This document shows positions 25,108 through 35,302 of a DNA stretch of 64,000 bases, in pieces; the first letter of the stretch is position 1; the number at the start of each line of letters is the position of its first letter. Origin of the DNA: Streptomyces lincolnensis (lineage in GTDB: Bacteria > Actinomycetota > Actinomycetes > Streptomycetales > Streptomycetaceae); NCBI RefSeq assembly GCF_021173675.1, contig NZ_JAIHON010000026.1:1-64000 (forward strand), written 5' to 3'. The position numbers were made by a program, and so were the translations under genes. The notes beneath the pieces were generated by a model that saw only the letters and a program-made list of their open reading frames with translations, made no database searches and had not been told where the DNA came from.

Positions 25108-26025
25108 TTACGCCCCGCAGGACCTCAAGAACGCCCGGGTCCGCTGAGCGATGGGCAACGGCGTATCCGGCTCACACGGATACATGTCCTGCTCGACGAT
25201 CGCGAACAGCTCCACATCCAGCTTCTGCGCGGCCTCCAGCACGGGCCCCAACTCCGGCACCCCGCTCGGCGGCTCGCACATCACACCCTGCGCCACGGCC
25301 GGCCCGAACGGCGTCCCCTTCGCCCGCACGTCCGCCAGGATCTCCGGATCCACCTGCTTGAGGTGCAGATACCCGATCCGAGACCCGTACGTCTCGATGA
25401 GCTTCACGCTGTCGCCGCCGCAATAGGCGTAGTGCCCGGTGTCCAGGCACAGCGACACCAGGTCGGAGTCCGTGGCGTCCAGGAAGCGGACGACGTTCTC
25501 CTCGCTGTCGACATGCGTGTCGGCGTGCGGGTGGACGACGATCTGCAGCCCGTACTCGTCCCGCACCCGCTGCCCCAGACGCTCGGTCAGCGAGGCGAGG
25601 TTCCGCCACTGCTCCGGGGTCAGCGTGTCCGGTTCCAGCACCGCACCGGTCTTGTCGTCCCGCCAGAAGGACGGGATGACGACGAGGTGCTTCGCGCCCA
25701 TCGCCTGGGCCAGCACCGCGTTGTCCGCGACATGCGCCCAGGTCTTCTCCCAGACGGACTCGCCGTGGTGCAGGCCGGTGAAGACCGTGCCGGCCGAGAC
25801 CTTCAGGCCACGCCGGGAGGTCTCCTCGGTGAGGACGGCCGGATCGGTCGGCAGATACCCGTACGGCCCCAGCTCGATCCACTCGTAGCCGGACTGCGCG
25901 ACCTCGTCGAGGAAGCGCCTCCAGGGGACCTGCTGGGGGTCGTCGGGGAACCACACACCCCACGAGTCGGGCGCCGACCCGATGCGGATGCGGGACAGTG
26001 AGGGCTGAGGTGACAACGACGTCAT
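25108..26025 (-). CDS. IolE/MocC-like inosose dehydratase (TIM barrel)
   Basis: The 305-residue sugar-phosphate isomerase/epimerase-like barrel begins RIRIGSAPDSWGVWFPDDP, a hallmark of IolE/MocC-type proteins, with WIELGPYGYLPTDP, HPHADTHVDSE (metal-binding His), LCLDTGHYAYCGGD (Asp/His) and FAIVEQDMYP (final Glu), so the metal site looks complete. IolE dehydrates 2-keto-myo-inositol. ATG 26025 is preferred over 26052 because homology begins there. It is divergent from iolC across a 125-bp gap holding a promoter and operator-like repeats. An isomerase acting on a related inosose is possible. Confidence 0.85.
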   Translation of the reverse strand: MTSLSPQPSLSRIRIGSAPDSWGVWFPDDPQQVPWRRFLDEVAQSGYEWIELGPYGYLPTDPAVLTEETSRRGLKVSAGTVFTGLHHGESVWEKTWAHVADNAVLAQAMGAKHLVVIPSFWRDDKTGAVLEPDTLTPEQWRNLASLTERLGQRVRDEYGLQIVVHPHADTHVDSEENVVRFLDATDSDLVSLCLDTGHYAYCGGDSVKLIETYGSRIGYLHLKQVDPEILADVRAKGTPFGPAVAQGVMCEPPSGVPELGPVLEAAQKLDVELFAIVEQDMYPCEPDTPLPIAQRTRAFLRSCGA

Positions 26026-26056
26026 GCCGGTCAGCTTCGGCGGGAGCGGCAAGCGC

Positions 26057-26119
26057 TGTCAAGGTCTGGTCCGAATGTCTGGACAAAACATTGACAGGGC
26101 TCGGCGAGCAGGGCTACAA
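26057..26119 (+). promoter_or_regulatory. Promoter and operator-like repeats of the inositol operon
   Basis: TTGACA (26091-26096) and CTACAA (26114-26119) are separated by 17 bp and lie 32 bp before the iolC start, a near-ideal vegetative promoter. Just upstream, GTCTGG(T/A)C occurs twice as a direct repeat, and the second copy sits in TGTCTGGACA (26076-26085), a near-palindrome resembling GntR-type sites. A second TTGACA on the minus strand (26062-26057) faces the iolE-like gene. Confidence 0.7.
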
Positions 26120-26150
26120 ACGCGGGGAGAGCCGAAACGAAGGGAAGCCG

Positions 26151-27101
26151 ATGGGGTACGACCTGATCACCATGGGGCGGATCGGTGTGGACCTGTATCC
26201 ACTCCAGACCGGTGTCCCGCTGCCGCAGGTGACGTCCTTCGGCAAGTTCCTGGGCGGATCCGCCTCGAACGTCGCCGTCGCCGCCGCCCGGCTGGGCCGG
26301 AACTCCGCGGTGATCACCCGCACCGGCGACGACCCGTTCGGCACGTATCTCCACGAGGAACTGCGCGGCTTCGGCGTCGACGACCGCTGGGTCACCCCGG
26401 TCCCCGGCCTCCAGACGCCGATCACGTTCTGCGAGATCTTCCCGCCGGACGACTTCCCGCTGTACTTCTACCGCCGTCCCAAGGCGCCGGACCTGGAGAT
26501 CGACGCCCACGAGCTGGACCTCGACGCCGTCCGTGAGACCCGGATCTTCTGGGTGACCGGCACCGGCCTGAGCGAGGAGCCCAGCCGTACGGCGACCCTG
26601 GCGGCCCTCGCCCACCGCGCCAAGGCCGGCACGACGATCTTCGACCTCGACTGGCGCCCCATGTTCTGGAGCGACCCGGACGCGGCCCGCCCCTTCTACG
26701 CCGAGGCCCTGAAGCACACCACCGTCGCCGTGGGCAACCTCGACGAGGTGGAGGTCGCCACCGGAGTGCGCGAACCGCGTGCCGCCGCCCAGGCGCTGCT
26801 GGACGCGGGCGTCGAGCTCGCGGTCGTGAAGCAGGGCCCCAAGGGCGTCCTCGCGGTGAACAGCGAGGGCGACGAGGCCGAGGTCCCGCCCCTGCCCGTC
26901 ACCGTCCTCAACGGCCTCGGCGCCGGTGACGCGTTCGGCGGCTCCCTCTGCCACGGCCTGCTCGAAGGCTGGAACCTGGAGAAGATCATGCGGCACGCCA
27001 ACGCGGCCGGAGCCATCGTCGCCTCCCGCCTGGAGTGCTCCTCGGCGATGCCCACGCCCGACGAGATCGAGGCCGCGATCGCCGCCGGAGCCGTCAAGTG
27101 A
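26151..27101 (+). CDS. iolC: 5-dehydro-2-deoxygluconokinase IolC
   Basis: This 316-residue PfkB kinase starts at the ATG at 26151, behind GAAGGGAAG. MGRIGVDLYPLQTGVPL and KFLGGSASNVAVAAARLG match the IolC substrate lid, and LNGLGAGDAFGGSLCHGL is the C-terminal catalytic signature. It phosphorylates 2-deoxy-5-keto-gluconate in myo-inositol catabolism. It is the first gene of the plus-strand iol operon and overlaps the aldolase-like gene by 4 nt. An upstream extension of the frame to 25998 crosses the promoter and is rejected. Confidence 0.93.
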   Translation: MGYDLITMGRIGVDLYPLQTGVPLPQVTSFGKFLGGSASNVAVAAARLGRNSAVITRTGDDPFGTYLHEELRGFGVDDRWVTPVPGLQTPITFCEIFPPDDFPLYFYRRPKAPDLEIDAHELDLDAVRETRIFWVTGTGLSEEPSRTATLAALAHRAKAGTTIFDLDWRPMFWSDPDAARPFYAEALKHTTVAVGNLDEVEVATGVREPRAAAQALLDAGVELAVVKQGPKGVLAVNSEGDEAEVPPLPVTVLNGLGAGDAFGGSLCHGLLEGWNLEKIMRHANAAGAIVASRLECSSAMPTPDEIEAAIAAGAVK

Positions 27102-27988
27102 GCGTCGACATCGCGGAACTCGTCCGCATCCGCGCCCAGCACCCCGAGGCCATAGCGGAGGCCGCCGCCCGGCGCACCCGCAGGCCGCTGCTCAACACGA
27201 GCGGCCGGCTGATGATCGTCGCCGCCGACCACCCGGCCCGCGGCGCCCTCGGGGTCGGCGACCGCAAGTTCGCCATGGCCAACCGCGCCGACCTGCTCCA
27301 GCGCCTGGTCCTGGCCCTCGGCCGTCCCGGGGTCGACGGCGTCCTCGCGACCGCCGACATCCTCGACGACCTGCTCCTGCTCGGTGCCCTGGACGGCAAG
27401 GTCGTCATGGGCTCGATGAACCGCGGCGGCCTCCAGGGCGCCACCTTCGAGCTCGACGACCGCTTCACCGGCCACCGCCCCGAGGACATCGAGCGCCTGA
27501 ACTTCGACGCGGGCAAGCTGCTGCTGCGGATCTGCTACGACGACCCGGGCTCGCTGACCACCCTGGAGTCCACCGCCCGCGCGATCGACGCGATGGCCGA
27601 GCGCCGGCTGCCGGTCTTCGTCGAGCCGTTCATCAGCCGCCGCGACGACACCGGCAAGCTGCGCAACGACCTCTCCGCCGAGGCCGTCACCAAGTCGATC
27701 GCCATCGCCTCGGGCCTGGGCGGCAGCTCGGCCTACACCTGGCTGAAGGTGCCGGTCACCGAGAACCCCGACGACATGGCCGAGGTCATGGCCACCTCCA
27801 CGCTGCCCGCCGTGCTGCTGGGCGGCGAGGTCGGCGGCACCGTTGAGGAGCAAGCCGGCGCGTACGAGAAGTGGCGCGGCGCCCTGCAACTCCCCACCGT
27901 CCGCGGCCTGGTGGTCGGCCGTTCGCTGCTGTACCCGGCGGACGGCGACGTGGCCGCCGCCGTGGACACCGCCGTAGGACTGCTGTGA
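27098..27988 (+). CDS. Cgl0159-family (beta/alpha)8 aldolase-like protein
   Basis: This 296-residue protein starts with GTG overlapping the iolC stop by 4 nt. LMIVAADHPARGALGVGD, VDGVLATADILDDLLLL, LLLRICYDD and AYTWLKVPVTEN match the DeoC/Fba class I-like barrel family found in actinobacterial inositol clusters. Its Lys in TWLKVPV is placed like a Schiff-base lysine. It may cleave 2-deoxy-5-keto-gluconate-6-phosphate, the IolJ step, since no iolJ of the fructose-bisphosphate aldolase type is present in the operon. That assignment is inferred from position. Confidence 0.85.
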   Translation: MSVDIAELVRIRAQHPEAIAEAAARRTRRPLLNTSGRLMIVAADHPARGALGVGDRKFAMANRADLLQRLVLALGRPGVDGVLATADILDDLLLLGALDGKVVMGSMNRGGLQGATFELDDRFTGHRPEDIERLNFDAGKLLLRICYDDPGSLTTLESTARAIDAMAERRLPVFVEPFISRRDDTGKLRNDLSAEAVTKSIAIASGLGGSSAYTWLKVPVTENPDDMAEVMATSTLPAVLLGGEVGGTVEEQAGAYEKWRGALQLPTVRGLVVGRSLLYPADGDVAAAVDTAVGLL

Positions 27989-27995
27989 GGGCCGC

Positions 27996-28808
27996 ATGAG
28001 CAAGGACCTGTACGTTCCCCGGGGCGCCACGACGGGCGGCGGGTACGTCGTCGACATCGACCCCGAGCGGGCCGGCTGGACGTACTCCAGTCTGCGGATC
28101 GTCGAGCTGGAGGCGGGCGGCACACACACGTTCGCCGCCGGGGACAGCGAGTGGATCGTCGTACCGCTGAACGGCGGTTGTACGGTGCACGCGGGTGACG
28201 AAGAGTTCCAACTCCTGGGCCGGGAAAGCGTGTTCGCCGGAGCTTCAGACTTCGCGTACGTACCCCGGGACACCCAGGCACAGATCGCCTCCGGCGCGGG
28301 TGGCCGCTTTGCTTTGGCAGGAGCGAAGTGCGAGCGACAACTCCCCGCCCGCTACGGCCCCGCGCCGGAGGTCCCCGTCGAACAGCGCGGCAGCGGAACC
28401 CAGTTGCGCCACGTGCGCAACTTCGCCTCCGCCGACGCCTTCGAGTGCGACCGGCTGATCGCCGTCGAGGTGATCACGCCCGGCGGCAACTGGTCCTCCT
28501 ACCCGCCGCACAAGCACGACGAGAACCGGCCGGGCGTGGAAGCCGAGCTGGAGGAGATCTACTACTTCGAGATCGACGGCCCGAACGGTTTCGGCTATCA
28601 GCGCGTATCCCCTTCCCGTGAGGGCGGATCGGACGTCCTCGCGGAGGTCCGCTCCGGCGACGCCGTGCTCGTCCCCGACGGCTGGCACGGCCCGTCGATC
28701 GCCCAGCCCGGCCACGACATGTACTACCTGAACGTCATGGCCGGACCGGGTGAGCACCGCGAGTGGCGGATCTGCTTCCACCCGGACCACACGGAGGGCT
28801 ACCGATGA
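27996..28808 (+). CDS. iolB: 5-deoxy-glucuronate isomerase IolB
   Basis: The 270-residue bicupin protein has WIVVPLNGGCTVHAGDEEF in the first barrel and the metal motif SSYPPHKHDENRPG followed by LEEIYYFEIDGPNGFGYQR in the second, matching IolB/KduI-type isomerases. It converts 5-deoxy-glucuronate to 2-deoxy-5-keto-gluconate, the IolC substrate. It starts 7 bp after the preceding gene and overlaps iolD by 4 nt (ATGA). Confidence 0.95.
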   Translation: MSKDLYVPRGATTGGGYVVDIDPERAGWTYSSLRIVELEAGGTHTFAAGDSEWIVVPLNGGCTVHAGDEEFQLLGRESVFAGASDFAYVPRDTQAQIASGAGGRFALAGAKCERQLPARYGPAPEVPVEQRGSGTQLRHVRNFASADAFECDRLIAVEVITPGGNWSSYPPHKHDENRPGVEAELEEIYYFEIDGPNGFGYQRVSPSREGGSDVLAEVRSGDAVLVPDGWHGPSIAQPGHDMYYLNVMAGPGEHREWRICFHPDHTEGYR

Positions 28809-30682
28809 GCATCAGGCTTACGGTCGCGCAGGCACTCGTCCGCTTCCTGGCCGTCCAGTACACCGAGCGTGACGGCGTACGGCAGCGGCTGATCGGCGCC
28901 ACCTGGGGCATCTTCGGCCACGGCAACGTGGCCGGCCTCGGCCAGGCGCTCGTCGAGTACGGCGACGAGATGCCCTACCACCAGGGCCGCAACGAGCAGT
29001 CGATGGTGCACGCGGCCGTCGGCTACGCCCGCCAGTCCAACCGGCTGTCCACGCACGCCGTGACGACGTCGATCGGCCCGGGCGCCACCAACCTGGTCAC
29101 CGGCGCGGCCCTCGCGACGATCAACCACCTCCCGGTCCTGCTGCTCCCCGGCGACATCTTCGCCACCCGGGTCGCCGACCCGGTCCTCCAGCAGCTCGAA
29201 GTGCCGTACGCGGGCGATGTCAGCGTCAACGACAGCCTGCGCCCGGTGTCGAGGTACTTCGATCGGGTGACCCGTCCGGAGGCCCTGATCCCGGCGGCCC
29301 TCCAGGCGATGCGCGTGCTGACGGACCCGGTCGAGACCGGCGCCGTCACCCTCGCCCTCCCGCAGGACGTGCAGGCCGAGGCGTACGACTGGCCCGAGGA
29401 GTTCTTCGCCGAGCGCACCTGGGTGGTCCGCCGCCCGGGCGCCGACCCGGCCGAACTCGCCGAGGCGGTACGGGCGATCAGGGCGGCGGAGAAGCCCCTG
29501 GTGATCGCGGGCGGCGGGGTCCACCACAGCCGCGCCGAGGAGGCTCTCGCCGAGTTCGCCGAGGCCACCGGCATCCCGGTCGCCTCCACCCAGGCCGGCA
29601 AGGGCTCCCTGCGGTACGACCACCCGCAGGACGTCGGCGGCGTCGGCCACACCGGCACCGCGACCGCCAACGAACTCGCCCGCCAGGCCGACCTGGTGAT
29701 CGGTGTCGGAACCCGCTACACCGACTTCACCACCGCCTCGAACACCCTGTTCACCGGCGACGGCGTCCGCTTCCTCAACCTCAACATCGCGGGCCACGAC
29801 GGCCACAAGCTCGCCGGGCAGCCGCTGATCGCGGACGCCCGCAGCGGCCTGACCGAGCTCACCGAGGCCCTGAGGCCGCACGGCCACCGCGTCACCGACA
29901 CCTACGTCGGCGAGTACACCCTCGACAAGGAGCGCTGGGAGCAGCGCGTCGACGCCTGCTACGAGGCCGACGAGATCGACGTACGCCCGACCCAGCCGCA
30001 GGTCCTCGGCGCGCTGGACGCCCTGGTGGACGAGTCGGACGTGGTCATCAACGCGGCCGGCTCCCTCCCCGGCGACCTGCACAAGCTGTGGCGGGCCCGG
30101 TCCAGGGACCAGTACCACCTGGAGTACGGCTACTCCTGCATGGGCTACGAGATCCCGGCCGCGATCGGCGTGAAGATGGCCGCCCCCGAGCGGAACGTCT
30201 GGGCGCTGGTCGGCGACGGCACGTACCTGATGATGCCGACGGAGATCGTGACGGCCGTGCAGGAGGGCGTTGCGATCAAGATGCTCCTCATCCAGAACCA
30301 CGGCTACGCCTCCATCGGCGGCCTGTCCGAGTCGGTGGGCGGCGAGCGGTTCGGCACCGCCTACCGCTTCCAGTCCGACGACGGCACCTACACGGGCGCC
30401 CCGCTGCCCGTGGACCTGGCCGCGAACGTGGCCAGCCTCGGTATGCGCGTGCTGCGCGCGAAGACCGTACGAGACCTCCGCGCCGCCCTCGCCGAGGCGC
30501 GCGCCGCGGACACTCCCACATGTGTCTACGTGGAGACCGAAACCGCAGACACAGTGTCGGGCGCGCCTCCGGCGCAGGCCTGGTGGGATGTACCTGTGGC
30601 CGAGACCGCGACCCGAGCGTCCGCGGTGAAGGCCCGTGAGCTGTACGAACGGCACGTCTCTACCCGACGCCGCCATCTGTGA
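28805..30682 (+). CDS. iolD: 3D-trihydroxycyclohexane-1,2-dione hydrolase IolD
   Basis: This 625-residue ThDP-dependent enzyme starts at the ATG at 28805, sharing ATGA with the iolB stop. The catalytic Glu region is YHQGRNEQSMVHAAVGYARQ (about 59-78), and the ThDP/Mg motif is GDGTYLMMPTEIVTAVQEG, continuing to IQNHGY. It hydrolyses the ring of trihydroxycyclohexane-dione to 5-deoxy-glucuronate. It is the third pathway enzyme by function and the fourth gene of the operon. Length is normal for the family. Confidence 0.95.
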   Translation: MSIRLTVAQALVRFLAVQYTERDGVRQRLIGATWGIFGHGNVAGLGQALVEYGDEMPYHQGRNEQSMVHAAVGYARQSNRLSTHAVTTSIGPGATNLVTGAALATINHLPVLLLPGDIFATRVADPVLQQLEVPYAGDVSVNDSLRPVSRYFDRVTRPEALIPAALQAMRVLTDPVETGAVTLALPQDVQAEAYDWPEEFFAERTWVVRRPGADPAELAEAVRAIRAAEKPLVIAGGGVHHSRAEEALAEFAEATGIPVASTQAGKGSLRYDHPQDVGGVGHTGTATANELARQADLVIGVGTRYTDFTTASNTLFTGDGVRFLNLNIAGHDGHKLAGQPLIADARSGLTELTEALRPHGHRVTDTYVGEYTLDKERWEQRVDACYEADEIDVRPTQPQVLGALDALVDESDVVINAAGSLPGDLHKLWRARSRDQYHLEYGYSCMGYEIPAAIGVKMAAPERNVWALVGDGTYLMMPTEIVTAVQEGVAIKMLLIQNHGYASIGGLSESVGGERFGTAYRFQSDDGTYTGAPLPVDLAANVASLGMRVLRAKTVRDLRAALAEARAADTPTCVYVETETADTVSGAPPAQAWWDVPVAETATRASAVKARELYERHVSTRRRHL

Positions 30683-30696
30683 AGGAGCACTCGGTC

Positions 30697-32199
<1,503 letters not shown>

Positions 32200-32255
32200 G
32201 AGCGGGGAGCTCGGGGGTTCGGGTGCGTCGGCGGGTGCGGGTTCGTCGTGGTTGC

Positions 32256-32328
32256 TCGCGCAGTTCCCCGCGCCCCTGAAGAGCTGGGGCTGCGCCCCGC
32301 TCTTCCAGGGGCGCGGGGAACTGCGCGA
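32256..32328. repeat. Streptomyces palindromic REP-like repeat (73 nt) at the end of the iol operon
   Basis: The left arm (TCGCGCAGTTCCCCGCGCCC and onward through GAAGAGC) pairs with an almost exact right arm ending GGGGAACTGCGCGA, separated by a GGGGCTGCGCCCC loop that itself folds. It lies 57 bp after mmsA and can work as terminator and 3' protector. Similar long hairpins are widespread between genes in Streptomyces (general knowledge). Weaker pairing GGCGGGTGCGGG/CCCGCACCC extends the stem. Confidence 0.85.
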
Positions 32329-32495
32329 CAAGCCCCCCACGCACCCGCACCCGGCCGCCGACAGACCCGACCGAGCTCCTGGCCGCCGTACCACGACCGC
32401 GGTATACGAAAACGGTCGCGTACCCCCACGGGATGGCCCGGGATTCACTCCCCGGTCGATAACTGACCGACAGCTTCACCCCGTACCGTTGACGC

Positions 32496-35198
32496 ATGGA
32501 TCTTCGACGCCCCCGGTGGCTCCGGCACCGTTGGGCCACTGCCGCGGTCGCCGCCGTCGTCGTACTCGCCGGCGCCGGCACATGGACGGCCGTCGCCGAC
32601 GACAGCAAGCCGTCGGTGAACCGCACCGACCGGATGATGTCGCTGGACGGCGTCCGCATCGACACGTCGTACTTCACGACACCCGGTGACGAGAAGCGCC
32701 CCGCCGTCCTCCTGGGCCACGGCTTCGGCGGCAGCAAGGACGACGTCCGCGCCCAGGCCGAGAAGCTGGCCCGCGACGGCTACGCCGTCCTCACCTGGTC
32801 GGCGAGAGGCTTCGGCAGGTCCACCGGAAAGGTCGGCCTGAACGACCCGAAGGGCGAGGTCACCGACGTCGGCAAGCTGATCGACTGGCTGGCGAAACAG
32901 CCGACGGTCCAGCTCGACAAGCCCGGCGACCCCCGCGTGGGCATGGCGGGCGCGTCCTACGGCGGCGCGATCTCCCTCCTCGCCGCAGGCCACGACGACC
33001 GCGTGGACGCCATCGCCCCGGCGATCACGTACTGGAACCTCTCGGACGCCCTCATCCCGAACGGCGTCTTCAAGAAGCTCTGGGCCGGCATCTTCGTCAA
33101 CTCCGCGGGCGGCTGCGAGAGGTTCGAGCCGCGGATCTGCGCGATGTACCAGCGCGTCGCCGAGTCCGGCGTCCCGGACGCGGCGGCCGAGAAGATGCTC
33201 CAGGAGCGCTCGCCGTCGGCGGTCGGCGACCGGATCAAGGTGCCCACGCTCCTGCTCCAGGGCCAGACCGACTCCCTCTTCCCGCTGAACCAGGCCGACG
33301 CCGCCGCGAAGGCGATCCGCGCCAACGGCGCCCCGGTTGACGTCGACTGGATCTCCGGCGGCCACGACGGCGGCGACATGGAGACGAGCCGCGTCCAGAC
33401 CCGGGTGGCGAACTGGTTCGACCGCTACCTCAAGGACGACAAGGGCGCCGACACCGGCCCGGCCTTCCGCGTCACCCGCACCCTCGGCACCGGCACAGGC
33501 GACGGCGAGACCCGCCTGAGCGGTGTGAGCGAGGACAAGTACCCCGGCCTGGAGGCCGACGAGCGCACCATCGCCCTCACCGGCCGCGAGCAGAGCTTCG
33601 TCAACCCGGCCGGCGCCAACCCGCCCGCCGTGTCGGCCCTGCCGGGCATCGGAGCCGCCCTCGGCGGCGGTGGCGGCGGTGGCGAGGAGGACGGCGGCGC
33701 GGGAGGCGGTGGCGGCGGGGGCGGGGGCCTCTCCCAGCTGTCCAGCCTCGGCGTCTCGCTCTCCCTCGACTTCCCCGGCCAGTACGCCGCCTTCGACTCC
33801 GCGCCCGTCCGGGACGACCTCCGGATCACCGGCTCCTCCACGGTCACCGTCCATGTGAAGTCGACCAGCGACGACGCCGTCCTCTTCGCCAAGCTGTACG
33901 ACGTCTCCCCGGGCGGCCGCCAACAGGTGCTGCCCGCCCAGCTGGTCGAGCCGATCCGCGTCGAGGACGCCAAGGCAGGCAAGGACGTCGCCGTCACCCT
34001 GCCCGCGATCGACCACGAGGTCGAGGACGGCCACCGGCTCCGTCTGGTCCTCGCCTCCACCGACCTCGGCTACGCCTCCCCGGCCACCCAGGCGACGTAC
34101 ACCGTCTCCCTCAAGGGCGACCTGAAGGTGCCGACGGCCCTCAGCGACACCAACGCGCAGGCGTCGATGCCCGCGTGGGTGTGGTGGCTGCCGCTCGCCG
34201 GCGCGGTCGTCGCCCTGGTCCTGATCGTCACCGGCCGCCGCCGCACGGCCGCGCCCGCCGCCCCCGAGCCGGTCCTCGCCGAAGTCCCGCTCCAGATCAC
34301 GGACCTGAGCAAGCGGTACGCCAAGTCGGCCGACCGGTACGCGGTCAGGGACCTCTCCTTCCGCGTCGAGAAGGGCCAGGTCCTCGGCCTGCTCGGCCCG
34401 AACGGCGCCGGCAAGACGACCACCCTGCGCATGTTGATGGGCCTGATCAAGCCGGACGGCGGCGAGATCCGCGTCTTCGGCCACGCGATCGCGCCCGGCG
34501 CCCCCGTGCTGTCCCGCGTCGGCGCCTTCGTGGAGGGCGCGGGCTTCCTGCCGCACCTGTCCGGCCAGGAGAACCTGGAGCTGTACTGGCGGGCCACCGG
34601 CCGCCCGCCGGAGGACGCCCATCTGGACGAGGCCCTGGAGATCGCCGGCCTCGGCGGCGCCCTGGAGCGCGCGGTGCGCACCTACTCGCAGGGCATGCGC
34701 CAGCGCCTGGCCATCGCCCAGGCCATGCTCGGCATGCCCGATCTGCTGATACTCGACGAGCCGACCAACGGTCTCGACCCGCCGCAGATCCGGGAGATGC
34801 GCGAGGTGATGATCCGCTACGCGGCGGCCGGCCGCACGGTCATCGTCTCCTCCCACCTCCTCGCGGAGGTCGAGCAGTCCTGCACCCACCTGGTGGTCAT
34901 GGACCACGGACAGCTCGTCCAGGCGGGCCCGGTCGGCGAGATCATCGGCTCCGGCGACACCCTGCTGGTCGGCACGTCCGCACCGCTGGAGGAGCCCGTC
35001 GTGGAGAAGGTCGCCGCGCTCCCGGGCGTGGCCTCGGCCGTCATCGCCGACGGCGGCCTGCTGATCCGCCTCGACGAGGACGGCAGCCCCGCCCGCCTGA
35101 TCGCCGAACTCGTCCGGCTGGAAGTCCCGGTGGAGTCGGTGGGCCCGCACCGCCGCCTCGAAGACGCCTTCCTCACCCTGATCGGAGACTCCGCATGA
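32496..35198 (+). CDS. Membrane fusion protein: extracellular S15/CocE-type hydrolase joined to a cytoplasmic ABC ATPase
   Basis: The chain is 900 residues. A membrane helix (about 14-33) leads to an alpha/beta-hydrolase of the X-Pro dipeptidyl-peptidase/CocE type with nucleophile GASYGG (Ser154), acid LQGQTDS (Asp259) and ISGGHDGG (His290). A Gly-rich linker (about 389-411) precedes a jelly-roll-like C-terminal hydrolase domain to about 555. A second helix (563-580) leads to an ABC ATPase with Walker A GPNGAGKT (634-641), signature YSQGM (730-734) and Walker B LLILDEPTNGLD (750-761). The predicted topology puts the hydrolase outside and the ATPase inside. The permease partner follows at 35299. 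The cargo and substrate are unknown. Confidence 0.93.
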   Translation: MDLRRPRWLRHRWATAAVAAVVVLAGAGTWTAVADDSKPSVNRTDRMMSLDGVRIDTSYFTTPGDEKRPAVLLGHGFGGSKDDVRAQAEKLARDGYAVLTWSARGFGRSTGKVGLNDPKGEVTDVGKLIDWLAKQPTVQLDKPGDPRVGMAGASYGGAISLLAAGHDDRVDAIAPAITYWNLSDALIPNGVFKKLWAGIFVNSAGGCERFEPRICAMYQRVAESGVPDAAAEKMLQERSPSAVGDRIKVPTLLLQGQTDSLFPLNQADAAAKAIRANGAPVDVDWISGGHDGGDMETSRVQTRVANWFDRYLKDDKGADTGPAFRVTRTLGTGTGDGETRLSGVSEDKYPGLEADERTIALTGREQSFVNPAGANPPAVSALPGIGAALGGGGGGGEEDGGAGGGGGGGGGLSQLSSLGVSLSLDFPGQYAAFDSAPVRDDLRITGSSTVTVHVKSTSDDAVLFAKLYDVSPGGRQQVLPAQLVEPIRVEDAKAGKDVAVTLPAIDHEVEDGHRLRLVLASTDLGYASPATQATYTVSLKGDLKVPTALSDTNAQASMPAWVWWLPLAGAVVALVLIVTGRRRTAAPAAPEPVLAEVPLQITDLSKRYAKSADRYAVRDLSFRVEKGQVLGLLGPNGAGKTTTLRMLMGLIKPDGGEIRVFGHAIAPGAPVLSRVGAFVEGAGFLPHLSGQENLELYWRATGRPPEDAHLDEALEIAGLGGALERAVRTYSQGMRQRLAIAQAMLGMPDLLILDEPTNGLDPPQIREMREVMIRYAAAGRTVIVSSHLLAEVEQSCTHLVVMDHGQLVQAGPVGEIIGSGDTLLVGTSAPLEEPVVEKVAALPGVASAVIADGGLLIRLDEDGSPARLIAELVRLEVPVESVGPHRRLEDAFLTLIGDSA

Positions 35199-35302
35199 GC
35201 GAGCTGAGGTGCAGCGGAGGTTGGGGGTCCGCGGAGCGAAGCGGAGTGGGCACCCGGCCGGAGCGGAGCCGAAGCGGAGCTCAGCAGAAGGAGGAAGCAT
35301 GA
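35195..35302 (+). CDS. Possible 35-codon coupled mini-ORF between ATPase and permease
   Basis: The ATG overlaps the fusion-protein stop (ATGA at 35195) and the TGA (35300-35302) overlaps the permease start (ATGA at 35299), so the three frames are chained end to end. The product is low-complexity: MSELRCSGGWGSAERSGVGT, then RPERSRSGAQQKEEA. The DNA is purine-rich with repeated GCGGAG(C) and CGAAGCGGAG words, resembling a mobile intergenic repeat. It may serve only as a translational bridge. Confidence 0.4.
   Translation: MSELRCSGGWGSAERSGVGTRPERSRSGAQQKEEA

Noticed and set aside
24988..26001. 337-codon plus-strand frame opposite the iolE-like gene
   Set aside because: Antisense shadow; the minus strand gives a complete TIM-barrel protein with metal-site motifs.
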